Assembly: GCA_001314685.1 (NCBI GenBank)
Contig: LJNT01000080.1
Coordinates: 1-33,811 of the forward strand
Direction of reading: 5' to 3'
DNA: 33,811 nucleotides
Source of the DNA: Rhodobacteraceae bacterium HLUCCA09
GTDB taxonomy: Bacteria; Pseudomonadota; Alphaproteobacteria; Rhodobacterales; Rhodobacteraceae
The notes under the pieces are model-generated. The model was not told where the DNA came from and did no database searches. It saw nothing but the letters and a program-made list of their open reading frames with translations. Numbering within the stretch: position 1 is the first letter of the stretch; the number at the start of each line of letters is the position of its first letter. A program made the translations under genes and the position numbers. This document shows positions 8,356 through 18,767 of this stretch, piece after piece.

Positions 8356-9653
8356 CAGATCTGACCCCCCGCGAGATCGTCTCCGAGCTCGACCGCTTCA
8401 TCATCGGCCAGAAGGAGGCCAAGCGCGCCGTGGCCGTCGCCCTGCGCTCGCGCTGGCGCCGCCGGCAGCTCGGCCCCGAGCTGCGCGAAGAGGTCTACCC
8501 CAAGAACATCCTGATGATCGGACCCACCGGCGTCGGCAAGACCGAGATCTCGCGCCGCCTCGCCAGGCTTGCGCGCGCGCCCTTCGTCAAGGTCGAGGCG
8601 ACCAAGTTTACCGAGGTTGGCTACGTCGGCCGCGACGTCGAGCAGATCGTGCGCGACCTCGTCGACGCCGCCATCGCCATGACCCGCGAGCACATGCGCG
8701 ACGACGTGAAGTCGCGCGCCCACCAGAATGCCGAGGACCGGGTGATCGAGGCCATCGCCGGCGAGAACGCCCGCGAGCAGACGCGCGAGATGTTCCGCGG
8801 CAAGCTCAAGCGCGGCGAGCTCGACGATCACGAGATCGAGCTCGACCTGGCGGAGTCCGCTCCCTCCATGCCGATGATGGAGATCCCCGGTCAGCCCGGC
8901 ATGGGCGGCATGAACCTGGGCGACCTGTTCGGCAAGGCGTTCGGCCAGCGGACCGTGCGCAAGAAGCTGTCGGTGCGCGACAGCTACGACGTGCTCCTCC
9001 AGGAAGAGGCCGACAAGCTGCTCGACGACGAGCAAGTGAAACAGGCCGCCCTGACCGCGGTGCAGGAGAACGGGATCGTCTTCCTCGACGAGATCGACAA
9101 GGTCGCCACACGGCAGGACGCACGCGGCGGCGAGGTCAGCCGCGAGGGCGTGCAGCGCGACCTGCTGCCGTTGATCGAGGGCACGACGGTCAGCACCAAG
9201 CACGGGCCGGTCAAGACCGACCACATCCTGTTCATCGCTTCGGGCGCCTTCCACATCGCCAAGCCGTCCGACCTGCTGCCCGAGCTGCAGGGCCGCCTGC
9301 CCATTCGCGTCGAGCTGCGCGCGCTGACCGAGGCCGATTTCGTGCGCATCCTCACCGAGACGGACAACGCGCTGACCCGGCAATACGCCGCGTTGATGAA
9401 GGCCGAGGATGTGACCGTCGAGTTCACCGAAGACGGCATCGCGGCGCTGGCCCGCATCGCGGCCGAGGTGAACCAGTCGGTCGAGAACATCGGCGCCCGC
9501 CGCCTCTACACGGTGATGGAGCGCGTCTTCGAGGAGCTTTCCTTCACCGCGCCCGACCGCGCCGGCGAGACGGTGAATGTCGACGCCGCCTTCGTCGAGC
9601 AGAACATCGGCGAGTTGGCGAAATCTGCCGATCTCAGCCGCTACGTGCTCTGA
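8352..9653 (+). CDS. hslU: ATP-dependent protease HslVU, ATPase/unfoldase subunit HslU
   Basis: AAA+ unfoldase that recognises, unfolds and threads substrates into HslV. 433 residues, as in the family. Walker A GPTGVGKT is at 57-64 and Walker B VFLDEID at 243-249. The intermediate I-domain lies between about 110 and 230 and contains a Met/Gly-rich stretch ([18 protein letters not shown]). The sensor region [10 protein letters not shown] follows, and the C-terminal hydrophobic tail DLSRYVL inserts into HslV pockets to activate the peptidase. GYVGRDVE is the pore-loop motif that grips substrate. The start overlaps the previous stop (ATGA). It is convergent with glmM, separated by 99 bases holding two GC-rich hairpins. 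Confidence 0.97.
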   Translation: MTDLTPREIVSELDRFIIGQKEAKRAVAVALRSRWRRRQLGPELREEVYPKNILMIGPTGVGKTEISRRLARLARAPFVKVEATKFTEVGYVGRDVEQIVRDLVDAAIAMTREHMRDDVKSRAHQNAEDRVIEAIAGENAREQTREMFRGKLKRGELDDHEIELDLAESAPSMPMMEIPGQPGMGGMNLGDLFGKAFGQRTVRKKLSVRDSYDVLLQEEADKLLDDEQVKQAALTAVQENGIVFLDEIDKVATRQDARGGEVSREGVQRDLLPLIEGTTVSTKHGPVKTDHILFIASGAFHIAKPSDLLPELQGRLPIRVELRALTEADFVRILTETDNALTRQYAALMKAEDVTVEFTEDGIAALARIAAEVNQSVENIGARRLYTVMERVFEELSFTAPDRAGETVNVDAAFVEQNIGELAKSADLSRYVL

Positions 9654-9671
9654 GGGGGCTTGCGGCGGCTC

Positions 9672-9700
9672 CATCATCTTGGCCGAAATACTCCGGGGGA
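9672..9700. repeat. Intergenic element, copy 1 (TCTTGGCCGAAATACTCC type)
   Basis: Between hslU and glmM the sequence reads CATCATCTTGGCCGAAATAC then TCCGGGGGAGGC. A related string (CTTCTTGCTGCAAATATCCC then CGCCGGAGGC) lies at 13108-13140 in front of folB. The shared skeleton is a pyrimidine-rich CTTG, an AAATA core, then a CC..GGAGGC end. I recall similar strings from other Rhodobacteraceae intergenic regions, but this was not searched. Confidence 0.4.
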
Positions 9701-9702
9701 GG

Positions 9703-9736
9703 CGGCCCGGAACGGGCCGACGGGGGCAGCGCCCCC
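9703..9736. terminator. Two GC hairpins between convergent hslU and glmM
   Basis: Hairpin one: CGGCCCG, loop GAA, CGGGCCG (9703-9719). Hairpin two: GGGGGC, loop AGC, GCCCCC (9722-9736). Both arms are perfect. There is no U-tract on either strand, so if these stop transcription they do so with Rho or as RNA end-protecting structures. The position between two convergent genes supports a bidirectional role. Confidence 0.45.
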
Positions 9737-9752
9737 TGCGCTCGTCGCCGCC

Positions 9753-11096
9753 TCACGCCGCCGCTTCGACCGCCGCGACCACCTCGCCCAGCACGGCGCC
9801 CAGCAGCGCCTCGTCCTCGCACTCGCCCATGACGCGGATCAGCGGCTCGGTGCCCGACTTGCGGATCAGGAGGCGCCCCCGCGCGCCCATCCGCGCCTCG
9901 GCATCGGCGATGGCGGCCTGCACCGCGGCCTGCTCGAGCGGGGCCGCGCCGGGGGCGAAACGCACGTTCTTCAGCATCTGCGGCACCGTCTCGAAACTCG
10001 AGGCCAGTTCGGAGGCGCGCCGCCCCGTCTCGACCATCGCCGCAAGAAACTGAAGCGCCGCGATCAGACCGTCGCCCGTGGTCGCGTAGTCGGTCATCAC
10101 GATGTGCCCCGACTGCTCGCCGCCGAGGTTCCAGCCGCCCGCGCGCATCCGCTCGACCACGTAGCGGTCGCCCACCGGCGTCCGCTCCAGCCGCAGACCG
10201 CGCGCCTGCAGATAGCGCTCGAGACCGAGGTTGGACATCACCGTGGCCACCAGCGTCGCGTCGCGCAGCCGTCCTGCCTCGGCCCAGCGGCCGGCGAGCA
10301 GCGCCATGATCTGGTCGCCGTCGGCCACGCGACCGGTTTCGTCGAGCACCATCAAACGGTCGGCGTCGCCGTCGAGGCACAGGCCAATATCGGCACGATA
10401 CTGCACCACCGCCTTCGCCGCCGCCTCGACATTGGTCGAGCCGCAGCCCTCGTTGATGTTGAGCCCGTCGGGCGACACGCCGATCTCGATCAGCTCCGCC
10501 CCGAGCTCCCACAGGACCTGCGGCGCGGTGCGGTAGGCGGCGCCGTTGGCACAGTCGATCACCACCCGCAGGCCGGCGAGCGAGCGGTCGGGCGGAAAGC
10601 TCGCCTTGGCCCGCTCGACATAGCGGAAGCGCCCGTCGTCGATCCGCTTGGCGCGGCCGATGTTCTGCGCCTGCGCCGGCTCCACCCCGCTGTCGACCAG
10701 CGCCTCGATCTCGGCCTCGGCGGCGTCCGACAGCTTGTAGCCGTCGGGCCCGAAGAACTTGATGCCGTTGTCGTGATGCGGGTTGTGACTGGCCGAGATC
10801 ATGATTCCCAGGTCAGCCCGCATCGACCGCGTCAGGTAGCCTACCGCCGGCGTCGGCACCGGCCCGAGCAGCAGCACGTTCATGCCGGTGGAGGTCAGAC
10901 CCGCCGTCAACGCGTTCTCGAACATGTAGCCCGACAGGCGCGTGTCCTTGCCGATCACGACGCGGTGCTCCTCGCTCGCGTCCTTGCGGAAGTAGCGCCC
11001 CGCCGCCGCGCCGAGCCGCAGCGCCATCTCGGCGGTCATCGGGTGCGTGTTGGCGCGCCCGCGCACGCCGTCGGTGCCGAAAAGCGTCCGGTTCAT
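9753..11096 (-). CDS. glmM: Phosphoglucosamine mutase
   Basis: Converts glucosamine-6-phosphate to glucosamine-1-phosphate on the route to UDP-GlcNAc for murein and lipopolysaccharide. 447 residues. The N-terminus [16 protein letters not shown] is the family signature. The phosphorylated serine is Ser103 in ISASHNP, the metal-binding loop DGDADR lies near residue 245, and the sugar-binding GGEQSGHI and phosphate-binding [12 protein letters not shown] follow. The start codon overlaps the folP stop (ATGA), which rejects the upstream in-frame starts. Last gene of a folB-folP-glmM operon; folP next to glmM is common across bacteria. Confidence 0.97.
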   Translation of the reverse strand: MNRTLFGTDGVRGRANTHPMTAEMALRLGAAAGRYFRKDASEEHRVVIGKDTRLSGYMFENALTAGLTSTGMNVLLLGPVPTPAVGYLTRSMRADLGIMISASHNPHHDNGIKFFGPDGYKLSDAAEAEIEALVDSGVEPAQAQNIGRAKRIDDGRFRYVERAKASFPPDRSLAGLRVVIDCANGAAYRTAPQVLWELGAELIEIGVSPDGLNINEGCGSTNVEAAAKAVVQYRADIGLCLDGDADRLMVLDETGRVADGDQIMALLAGRWAEAGRLRDATLVATVMSNLGLERYLQARGLRLERTPVGDRYVVERMRAGGWNLGGEQSGHIVMTDYATTGDGLIAALQFLAAMVETGRRASELASSFETVPQMLKNVRFAPGAAPLEQAAVQAAIADAEARMGARGRLLIRKSGTEPLIRVMGECEDEALLGAVLGEVVAAVEAAA

Positions 11097-12112
11097 GGCC
11101 CGTCCTCGTCCCACGCCCCCGCGGTCGCCGCCCGCCAAAGAGCGAGCGCCTGCGCCGTCTCGCTCGTATCATGGACGCGCAGCACCTGCACGCCCTGCGC
11201 CGCGCAGGCGAGCGCCACGGCGACCGAGCCGGGCGCGCGCGGCCGGCCGCCGCCGGCGCCCGAGATCGTGCCGATGAAGCGCTTGCGCGATGCGCCCACC
11301 AGCACGGGGCAGCCCAGCCCGTGAAACAGCGAGACGCGACCGAGCAGCGCGAGATTGTGTGCCAGCGTCTTGCCGAAGCCGATGCCCGGATCGACCAGGA
11401 TTCGCTCGCGGCCGATGCCGGCCGCTTCGGCCGCGGCCACGCGCGAGGCGAGCCAGTCGAAGATGTCGAGCAGCACGTCGTCGTAGCGCGGATCGTCCTG
11501 CATCGTCTCGGGGCTGCCCTGCGCATGCATCAGGCAGAGAGGCACCCGCGCCTCCGCCACCAGCGCGGCCATGCCCGCCTCGAAGGACAGCGCCGAGACG
11601 TCGTTGACCATGGCCGCCCCGGCCCCCAGCGCCGCCCGCGCCACGCCCGCCTTGCGCGTGTCGATGGAGAGGGGCCGCGGCCCTCCCGCGAGCGCCCGGA
11701 TCACGGGCAGAACCCGCGCCTCCTCCTCCTCCGCCGGCACCTCGCCCGCGCCGGGACGGGTGGATTCGCCGCCGATATCGATCAGGTCGACCTCGCCCGC
11801 CATCGCCCGACCGGCCGCGATCGCCACCTTGGCCTCCGCGTGCATGCCCGCGTCGGAAAAGCTGTCGGGCGTGACGTTGAGAATGCCCATGAGCCGGGGC
11901 CTGTCCCAGCCGAGTCCCATCAGCGGCGCCCGCGGCGCGGTCAGCCGCGCGCGCCAGTCCCCGGGCAACGCCTCGGCGGGTTCGAGCCGCGGTGCCCGCC
12001 CGCGCTCCAGCACCTCGACATGGGTGAACCACGCCCAGCCCCCGGCGAGCGTCGGCGCCCCGTCGGGTCGCGCTGGGCCCACCTGCGGCAACGGCCGCCA
12101 ATAAGTCGTCAC
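11093..12112 (-). CDS. folP: Dihydropteroate synthase
   Basis: Cytosolic folate enzyme joining p-aminobenzoate to 6-hydroxymethyl-7,8-dihydropterin diphosphate; the sulfonamide target. 339 residues. The TIM-barrel signatures are [14 protein letters not shown] from about 76, [41 protein letters not shown] and [10 protein letters not shown]. The first 70 residues are an extra N-terminal segment relative to E. coli FolP, in which the NVTPDSFSD motif starts near residue 22; I believe such extensions are usual in this order (recollection). It overlaps folB upstream (stop of folB at 12109, start 12112) and glmM downstream, so the three genes should be co-translated. Confidence 0.96.
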   Translation of the reverse strand: MTTYWRPLPQVGPARPDGAPTLAGGWAWFTHVEVLERGRAPRLEPAEALPGDWRARLTAPRAPLMGLGWDRPRLMGILNVTPDSFSDAGMHAEAKVAIAAGRAMAGEVDLIDIGGESTRPGAGEVPAEEEEARVLPVIRALAGGPRPLSIDTRKAGVARAALGAGAAMVNDVSALSFEAGMAALVAEARVPLCLMHAQGSPETMQDDPRYDDVLLDIFDWLASRVAAAEAAGIGRERILVDPGIGFGKTLAHNLALLGRVSLFHGLGCPVLVGASRKRFIGTISGAGGGRPRAPGSVAVALACAAQGVQVLRVHDTSETAQALALWRAATAGAWDEDGP

Positions 12113-13029
12113 AGCGCCAGCTCCCCGGTCAGCGCCACCGTCTCGCCCCCCGGCACCGGCCCGCCGAGGCCCACCAGGCGCGCCGCGCCGAGCAGCCCCC
12201 CGAGCCAGGCGGCGAGCGCCGGCGCGTCCTCCGCTCCCGCCTCGGGCGCCTCGACCGCGTCGAGCACGATCTTCGACGGCGCCCAGACCACGATCCGCCC
12301 GCCCGCGATGGCATGGGCGATCTCGGTGCGCGTCTCGACCACCACGCAGCGCCGGTCGCGCCCCGCCAGCACCCAGGCGTTCTGCTCCAGCGCCAGCAGG
12401 TCGATTCGCGCCTGCGGCATCGGATGGGCCGAGCGCGGCCGGGGCAGGTCGGGCAGCCCCACCGTCAGCACGACCGGCCAGCCCTGCGCCTCGAGCTGAT
12501 CGAGCCAGCGCGGCAGCCGCGCATCCCCGATCGCCGCGTTCGACAGGTGCACCACCAGCGGCCGTGCCTCGGCCCCTGCGATCACCGCCTCGGGCAGCGC
12601 CGCCGCGACCTCCGCCTCGGCCCGCCGCTCGATCTCCACGCCCAGCGCGTGCGGCCCCCGGTCGAGCTTCTCGATCCGGACGAAGACGCGCCGCGCCGCG
12701 GGTTCGGTCAGCACCAGCGCCGCCACCCGCTCGGCCAGCGTCTCGAGCAGGTTCAGGCGCTCGTCGCCCAGAGCCCGGTCGATCGCCGCCACCAGCGTGT
12801 CATAAGACAGGATCCGGTCGACATCGTCCGACAGGTCGCCCCGCGGCCGCCCCACCTCCACCACGACGTCGAAGCGCAGCCGCTGCGGCGCGCCACGTTC
12901 CTCCTGGAACGCGCCGATCTCCACCGACCGGACATGCCCGCGCAGCGAGATGCGATCGCGCGAGGCGGCGCCCGCAGCGTCGGCGCGCGCCTCGAGCGGA
13001 GAGAATGCAGTGGCGAGATCCCGTGTCAT
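12109..13029 (-). CDS. folB: Dihydroneopterin aldolase with C-terminal amino-acid-kinase-like domain
   Basis: Folate enzyme splitting dihydroneopterin to 6-hydroxymethyl-dihydropterin and glycolaldehyde. 306 residues, versus about 120 for ordinary FolB. Residues 27-137 hold the FolB domain: EIGAFQEERGAPQRLRFDVVV with the conserved Glu near 44, the LSYDTLVAAI helix, LLETLAERVAALVL, and the Lys121 region RIEKLDRGPHALGVEIER. Residues about 157-306 look like a degenerate amino-acid-kinase (AAK) fold: VVHLSNAAIGDARLPRWL where kinases have V-K-x-G-G-S-L, then ARIDLLALEQNAWVLAG, AIAGGRIVVWAPSKIVL, and APALAAWLGGLLGAARLV. The start is ATG 13029 with GGGAG six bases upstream. It precedes folP in the operon. 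Confidence 0.9.
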   Translation of the reverse strand: MTRDLATAFSPLEARADAAGAASRDRISLRGHVRSVEIGAFQEERGAPQRLRFDVVVEVGRPRGDLSDDVDRILSYDTLVAAIDRALGDERLNLLETLAERVAALVLTEPAARRVFVRIEKLDRGPHALGVEIERRAEAEVAAALPEAVIAGAEARPLVVHLSNAAIGDARLPRWLDQLEAQGWPVVLTVGLPDLPRPRSAHPMPQARIDLLALEQNAWVLAGRDRRCVVVETRTEIAHAIAGGRIVVWAPSKIVLDAVEAPEAGAEDAPALAAWLGGLLGAARLVGLGGPVPGGETVALTGELAL

Positions 13030-13107
13030 GCGCCGCTCCCTGCCATGGACACCACGCCCCTTCCAGCCCGGCGAGCGACGCGAAACGGCTCGAAACCGGC
13101 CCCGCCC

Positions 13108-13140
13108 TTCTTCTTGCTGCAAATATCCCCGCCGGAGGCA
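13108..13140. repeat. Intergenic element, copy 2 (TTCTTGCTGCAAATATCCCC type)
   Basis: On the minus strand, in the direction of folB, this reads GCCTCCGGCGGGGATATTTG followed by CAGCAAGAAG. It shares the CTTG / AAATA / GGAGGC skeleton with the element at 9672-9700. It lies 79 bases before the folB start and just downstream of a hairpin cluster. Confidence 0.4.
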
Positions 13141-13142
13141 CG

Positions 13143-13185
13143 GCCCCGCTTGCGGGGCTCCCGCAAGGGACCGCGCCGAAGGCGC
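13143..13185 (-). terminator. Hairpin cluster between sleB and folB, two mutually exclusive
   Basis: Three perfect stems. GCGCC-GAA-GGCGC lies at 13173-13185. CTTGCGGG-loop GCT-CCCGCAAG lies at 13149-13167 (8 bp). GCCCCGC-TT-GCGGGGC lies at 13143-13158 (7 bp). The last two share bases 13149-13158 and cannot form together. It could end the sleB transcript or act as an attenuator ahead of folB; no U-tract is seen. Confidence 0.4.
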
Positions 13186-13201
13186 TCCGGCCCGTCCCGC
13201 G

Positions 13202-13918
13202 TCAGGAGCGCGGCGCGCGGTAGAAGCGGTGCACCCCGATCGTCGCGGTGTGGGGGAACGACGCCGCCCAACGCGGGTTCACCGCGGTCGTGTGGTAGTG
13301 GGTGGCGCCGCCGGTCAGCACCCGCGGGGCGCCGTCGAGCATCACGCGCGCGACCTTGCCCGCCCGCGCCCAGGCGCGCTTTTCGTGGATCGTCTCGGCC
13401 GCGCCGTCGCAGGTATAGGTGAACTGGCAGCGGTAGCGCTGACCGGTGCCCTGGTGCACCACGCTGCAGACGCTGTCGGGGTAGGTCCGACTGTCGACGC
13501 GGTTGAGGATCACCTCGGCCACCGCGACCTGCCCGCGCACTGGCTCGCCCCGCGCTTCGAAATAGATCGCCTCGGCGAGGCAGCGCCACTGGGCCCCACC
13601 CTCGGGCCGCGGCAGACGGTCGATCCAGCCGGCCTCGTGGCGAATGGCGCGGCGCTCGGTCTCGTCGGTGCGCAACAGGCTCGGAGCGGGCAGCCCGGCG
13701 CGGGCACGGAAGGCTTCGGCGCCGGGGCCGGCGATCTCCTCGAGCCGCGCGGCGAAGGGGCGCTCGTCCACCTGCTCGGCGCCGTCGCGCTCCACCGCGC
13801 GCGGGTCCGACGAGGTGGACAGGAACGCATCGGCTCGCGCCGGGGCGGAGGGCAGGAGCGTGAAAAACGTCACACAGGCAGCGGCCAGCGCCGCTGCGGC
13901 ACTCTTTGCAGGCAGCAT
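13202..13918 (-). CDS. sleB: Secreted cell wall hydrolase, SleB/CwlJ family
   Basis: A 238-residue exported protein. The signal peptide covers about residues 1-30 (MLPAKSAAAALAAACVTFFT... APARA). The C-terminal hydrolase_2 domain begins near residue 112 with CLAEAIYFEARGEPVRGQVAV followed by AEVILNRV, the family hallmark whose Glu is the proposed acid catalyst. It then shows CSVVHQ, CQFTYTC, and near the end GATHYHTTAVNPRWA. In Bacillus this domain opens spore cortex; in non-sporing proteobacteria it is a general murein hydrolase or transglycosylase. Four cysteines in the catalytic half may pair in the periplasm. The 178 bases upstream contain A-tract repeats and a near-palindrome listed separately. 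No start alternative improves on the ATG used. Confidence 0.92.
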   Translation of the reverse strand: MLPAKSAAAALAAACVTFFTLLPSAPARADAFLSTSSDPRAVERDGAEQVDERPFAARLEEIAGPGAEAFRARAGLPAPSLLRTDETERRAIRHEAGWIDRLPRPEGGAQWRCLAEAIYFEARGEPVRGQVAVAEVILNRVDSRTYPDSVCSVVHQGTGQRYRCQFTYTCDGAAETIHEKRAWARAGKVARVMLDGAPRVLTGGATHYHTTAVNPRWAASFPHTATIGVHRFYRAPRS

Positions 13919-14015
13919 CGTACTCTCTCGGGCTTCGACGCGGTTCCCCCCACGCCCGGGCCGCTGGCCGGGCTAGACCAGCCGGGCCACGAGTGTAAAC
14001 GTCAGCCTTTCTGCC

Positions 14016-14033
14016 CGAACTGCGCGCAATTCG
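14016..14033. promoter_or_regulatory. 18-bp near-palindrome upstream of sleB
   Basis: CGAACTGCGCGCAATTCG is symmetric at 16 of 18 positions. It sits about 100 bases before the sleB start and could be an operator; no regulator is known. Confidence 0.25.
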
Positions 14034-14077
14034 ACAAAAAAGGCGCTTGTCGGGCGAGGGTGTGACAAAAAAGCGCT
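14033..14077. repeat. Direct repeat GACAAAAAA(G)GCGCT, two copies 31 bp apart
   Basis: Copies at 14033-14047 and 14064-14077 differ by one G. Each has an uninterrupted A6 tract, rare in DNA this GC-rich, and their start-to-start distance of 31 bp is close to three helical turns. Confidence 0.55.
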
Positions 14078-14096
14078 ATGCTGTGGCCGAGGCGCC

Positions 14097-14097
<1 letters not shown>
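14067..14097 (-). terminator. Candidate intrinsic terminator of the PPDK-like gene
   Basis: In the minus-strand RNA, AGGCGC directly after the stop pairs with GCGCUU (one G-U), loop 15 bases, and the descending arm runs into a U6 tract (bases 14072-14067). This is the only hairpin-plus-U-tract seen in the window. Confidence 0.45.
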
Positions 14098-16685
<2,588 letters not shown>

Positions 16686-16694
16686 CGCGGCGCA

Positions 16695-16699
16695 CCTCC
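16695..16699 (-). promoter_or_regulatory. Ribosome binding site favouring a TTG start for the PPDK-like gene
   Basis: GGAGG on the minus strand lies nine bases before TTG 16685, but 18 bases before ATG 16676, so the TTG is the better-placed start. Confidence 0.5.
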
Positions 16700-16782
16700 G
16701 GGCCGAGGGCACCATACGCCCGCGCGGCCCCGCCGCAAGCGCCACGAATCGACGCGGGCCGGCGGGGCGTGCGCGCGTCGCC

Positions 16783-17616
16783 TCAGTGCGCCGGCGCGGT
16801 CACCGGGTCGAGCAGGGTGCGCCCGCCATCAACGGTCAGAATCTGCCCCGTCACGAAGCCGGCCGCACCGGACGAGAGGAACTGCACCGCCTCGGCGACC
16901 TCCGAGGGCTTGGCGATCCGGTTCATGGGCGTGTGCTCGCGGATGTCGGCCCGGAAGTCGACGTTCTCCTTCAGCGTGTCCTGCAGCGAGGCCGACAGGA
17001 CCGAGCCGAAGGCCACCGCGTTGACGCGGATGCGGTGCGGCGCCAGCGCCACCGCCAGCGAGCGCGTCATCTGGTCGAGCGCGGCCGAGCTTACCGAGTA
17101 GCCGAGCAGCGCCGGATGGGTGCGCCGCGCGGCGATCGACGACAGGTTGACGATGGCACCGACCGAGGGCGCCTCGCTCCCGTCCTCTTCGGCCTGCCGG
17201 ATCATCCGCTTGGCGACGAGCTGCGACAGGCGGAGCGATGTCATCACGTTCTGCTGCCAGAGCGTCTGCACGGCATCGCCGTCGGGGTCGAGCGGGTCCG
17301 ACGGCACCATCTGGCGCGAGGCGTTCACGAGGATGTCGACGCGCTCGAAGGCGTCGAGCGTGGCCGAGAGCAGGTTGGCCTGGGTCAGCCGTTCGCGCAG
17401 GTCGCCGCCGAAGGCGCGGGCACGGGCGTCTTCCCCCTCGGTGGGCGCGCCGGCTGCCTCGGCCGCGTCGGACATCTCCTTGTCCAGCCGCTCCTCGTCC
17501 ATGTCGGCGAACATCACGCGGGCGCCCGCATCGAGAAATTTGCGCGCGATGGCCAGGCCGACGCCGTTGGCGGCGCCGGTGACGATGGCGGTCTTGCCGG
17601 AAATGGAAAACGACAT
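16783..17616 (-). CDS. SDR-family protein lacking the catalytic lysine
   Basis: A 277-residue Rossmann-fold short-chain dehydrogenase/reductase relative. The cofactor loop TGAANGVG is at 13-20. The active-site Asn123 (QQNVM), Ser160 (NLSS) and Tyr173 are present. The expected YxxxK is Y-S-V-S-S, so Ser177 replaces the lysine that orients the nicotinamide ribose and lowers the tyrosine pKa. The structural NNAG motif is also changed, to NASR (98-101). The C-terminus VTGQILTVDGGRTL is normal for the family. It lies between the PPDK-like gene (97 bases downstream) and the RsmC-like methylase (43 bases upstream) on the same strand. Possibly a cofactor-binding non-enzyme; substrate unknown. Confidence 0.88.
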   Translation of the reverse strand: MSFSISGKTAIVTGAANGVGLAIARKFLDAGARVMFADMDEERLDKEMSDAAEAAGAPTEGEDARARAFGGDLRERLTQANLLSATLDAFERVDILVNASRQMVPSDPLDPDGDAVQTLWQQNVMTSLRLSQLVAKRMIRQAEEDGSEAPSVGAIVNLSSIAARRTHPALLGYSVSSAALDQMTRSLAVALAPHRIRVNAVAFGSVLSASLQDTLKENVDFRADIREHTPMNRIAKPSEVAEAVQFLSSGAAGFVTGQILTVDGGRTLLDPVTAPAH

Positions 17617-17659
17617 CGGCGCTCCGCGCAGCCTTCTCGTGTCCCAGCCCTAGCGCAGA

Positions 17660-18661
17660 TCAGCGCCGGGGGCGAGAGCGGTTGGATCTCGGGCGGGAGG
17701 CGGCGACCAGCTTGTAGCCCGCCTCCTCGCCCAGCGGGCGCAGCTCGGCGAAATGGCCCTCCAGCGCCTTCTCGTAGGGCAGATGCCGGTTGGCCACGAG
17801 CCACAGCGTGCCCGACGGCTTCAGCAGGCGCGCGGCCGCGGCGATGAAGGCGGCGCCAAGCGCCGGATCGGCCTGCCGCGAGGTGTGAAACGGCGGGTTG
17901 CAGATCACGTGGTCGAAGGGCGCCGGCCCCTCCCACCGCGTCGCATCGGCCCAGTGGAAATGGGCGCGCGCGTCGCCGATGTTGGCTCGGGCGGCCTCGA
18001 GCGCGGCGTGCTCGGCCTCGACCAGCGCGATCTCGGTCAGGCCCCGCCGCTCCAGCGCCTGGAAGGCGAGGTAGCCCCATCCGGCCCCGAGATCGGCCAC
18101 ACGGCCGGAGAGCTTGTCGGGCAGCGCGCGGCCGAGCGTCACGCTGCCCCGGTCGGGCCCGTCGGCCGAGAAGGCGCCGGGCGCCGTGATCCAGCCCGAC
18201 CCGGTGCGCGTGCGCTCGGGCAACAGCCAGTCGGCCAGCGCCTGCGGTGGGCCCGAGATCATCGCGCATTTCCCGTGCGCCTTGGCGACGGGGGCCGAGA
18301 CGTCGACCCGCGCGCGCAGGTCCCTCAGGAGCGAATCGATCCCGTCGGTCTTCTGGCCGTCGACGATCACCGGCCCGCCATGGGCCAGCGCCTGGGCGAC
18401 GAGACTGCGCGCCAGCGGCTTGGCCCGCGGCACGACGACGACCGCCCCCGCCGCGTCGTCGGGCGGCTCGACCGTCACGGACTGCCCGAGCGCCGCCCAG
18501 TAGGCGTGATCGGGCGCGAAGCCGTGGACGATGTGGAGGCGAGAAGCGGGCAGAGCCGACAGGTCCATCCCCGCGGGGGGACGGTAGACCGCGATCGGGC
18601 CGGCAGCGGGTAGATGCACTGCGCCGGTGTCGACCGCGAGAGTGAGACGGGAAGACGTCAT
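17660..18661 (-). CDS. rsmC: RsmC-like class I SAM-dependent RNA methyltransferase
   Basis: 333 residues in two tandem methyltransferase-like halves. The first, about 1-150, has no SAM motif and resembles the degenerate N-terminal half of RsmC. The second carries motif I VADLGAGWGYL at 188-198, an acidic motif II near LVEAEH, and the catalytic NPPF at 255-258, the signature of N2-guanine and N6-adenine methylases. RsmC methylates G1207 of 16S rRNA. The tail is very basic (SRPRSNRSRPRR), fitting RNA binding. It is downstream of clpS, with a double palindrome in the 106-base gap. The exact RNA target is inferred from the family. Confidence 0.85.
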   Translation of the reverse strand: MTSSRLTLAVDTGAVHLPAAGPIAVYRPPAGMDLSALPASRLHIVHGFAPDHAYWAALGQSVTVEPPDDAAGAVVVVPRAKPLARSLVAQALAHGGPVIVDGQKTDGIDSLLRDLRARVDVSAPVAKAHGKCAMISGPPQALADWLLPERTRTGSGWITAPGAFSADGPDRGSVTLGRALPDKLSGRVADLGAGWGYLAFQALERRGLTEIALVEAEHAALEAARANIGDARAHFHWADATRWEGPAPFDHVICNPPFHTSRQADPALGAAFIAAAARLLKPSGTLWLVANRHLPYEKALEGHFAELRPLGEEAGYKLVAASRPRSNRSRPRR

Positions 18662-18693
18662 CGCCGCCCTCTAGCGCCGGTCGGGGGCCGGGT

Positions 18694-18745
18694 GCAAATT
18701 CCTTTCGAAAAGGAATTTGCAAAAGCCTTCCTTCAAGGCTTTTGC
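18694..18745. repeat. Double palindrome (REP-like) between clpS and the methylase
   Basis: Two adjoining perfect hairpins share a GC. The first has arms GCAAATTCCTTT / AAAGGAATTTGC (12 bp) with loop CGA at 18694-18720. The second has arms GCAAAAGCCTT / AAGGCTTTTGC (11 bp) with loop CCTTC at 18719-18745. The stems are A/T-rich inside DNA of about 70% GC. Both open and close with the same GCAAA/TTTGC ends, so they look like related units. It is downstream of clpS and may end or protect its transcript. Likely a dispersed element. Confidence 0.7.
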
Positions 18746-18767
18746 GCCCCGGGGCCGTCGGCGGGCC

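Noticed and set aside
13993-14000. GTGTAAAC as a DnaA-box or repressor half-site upstream of sleB
   Set aside because: A single short match without symmetry or a second copy nearby; not an origin.
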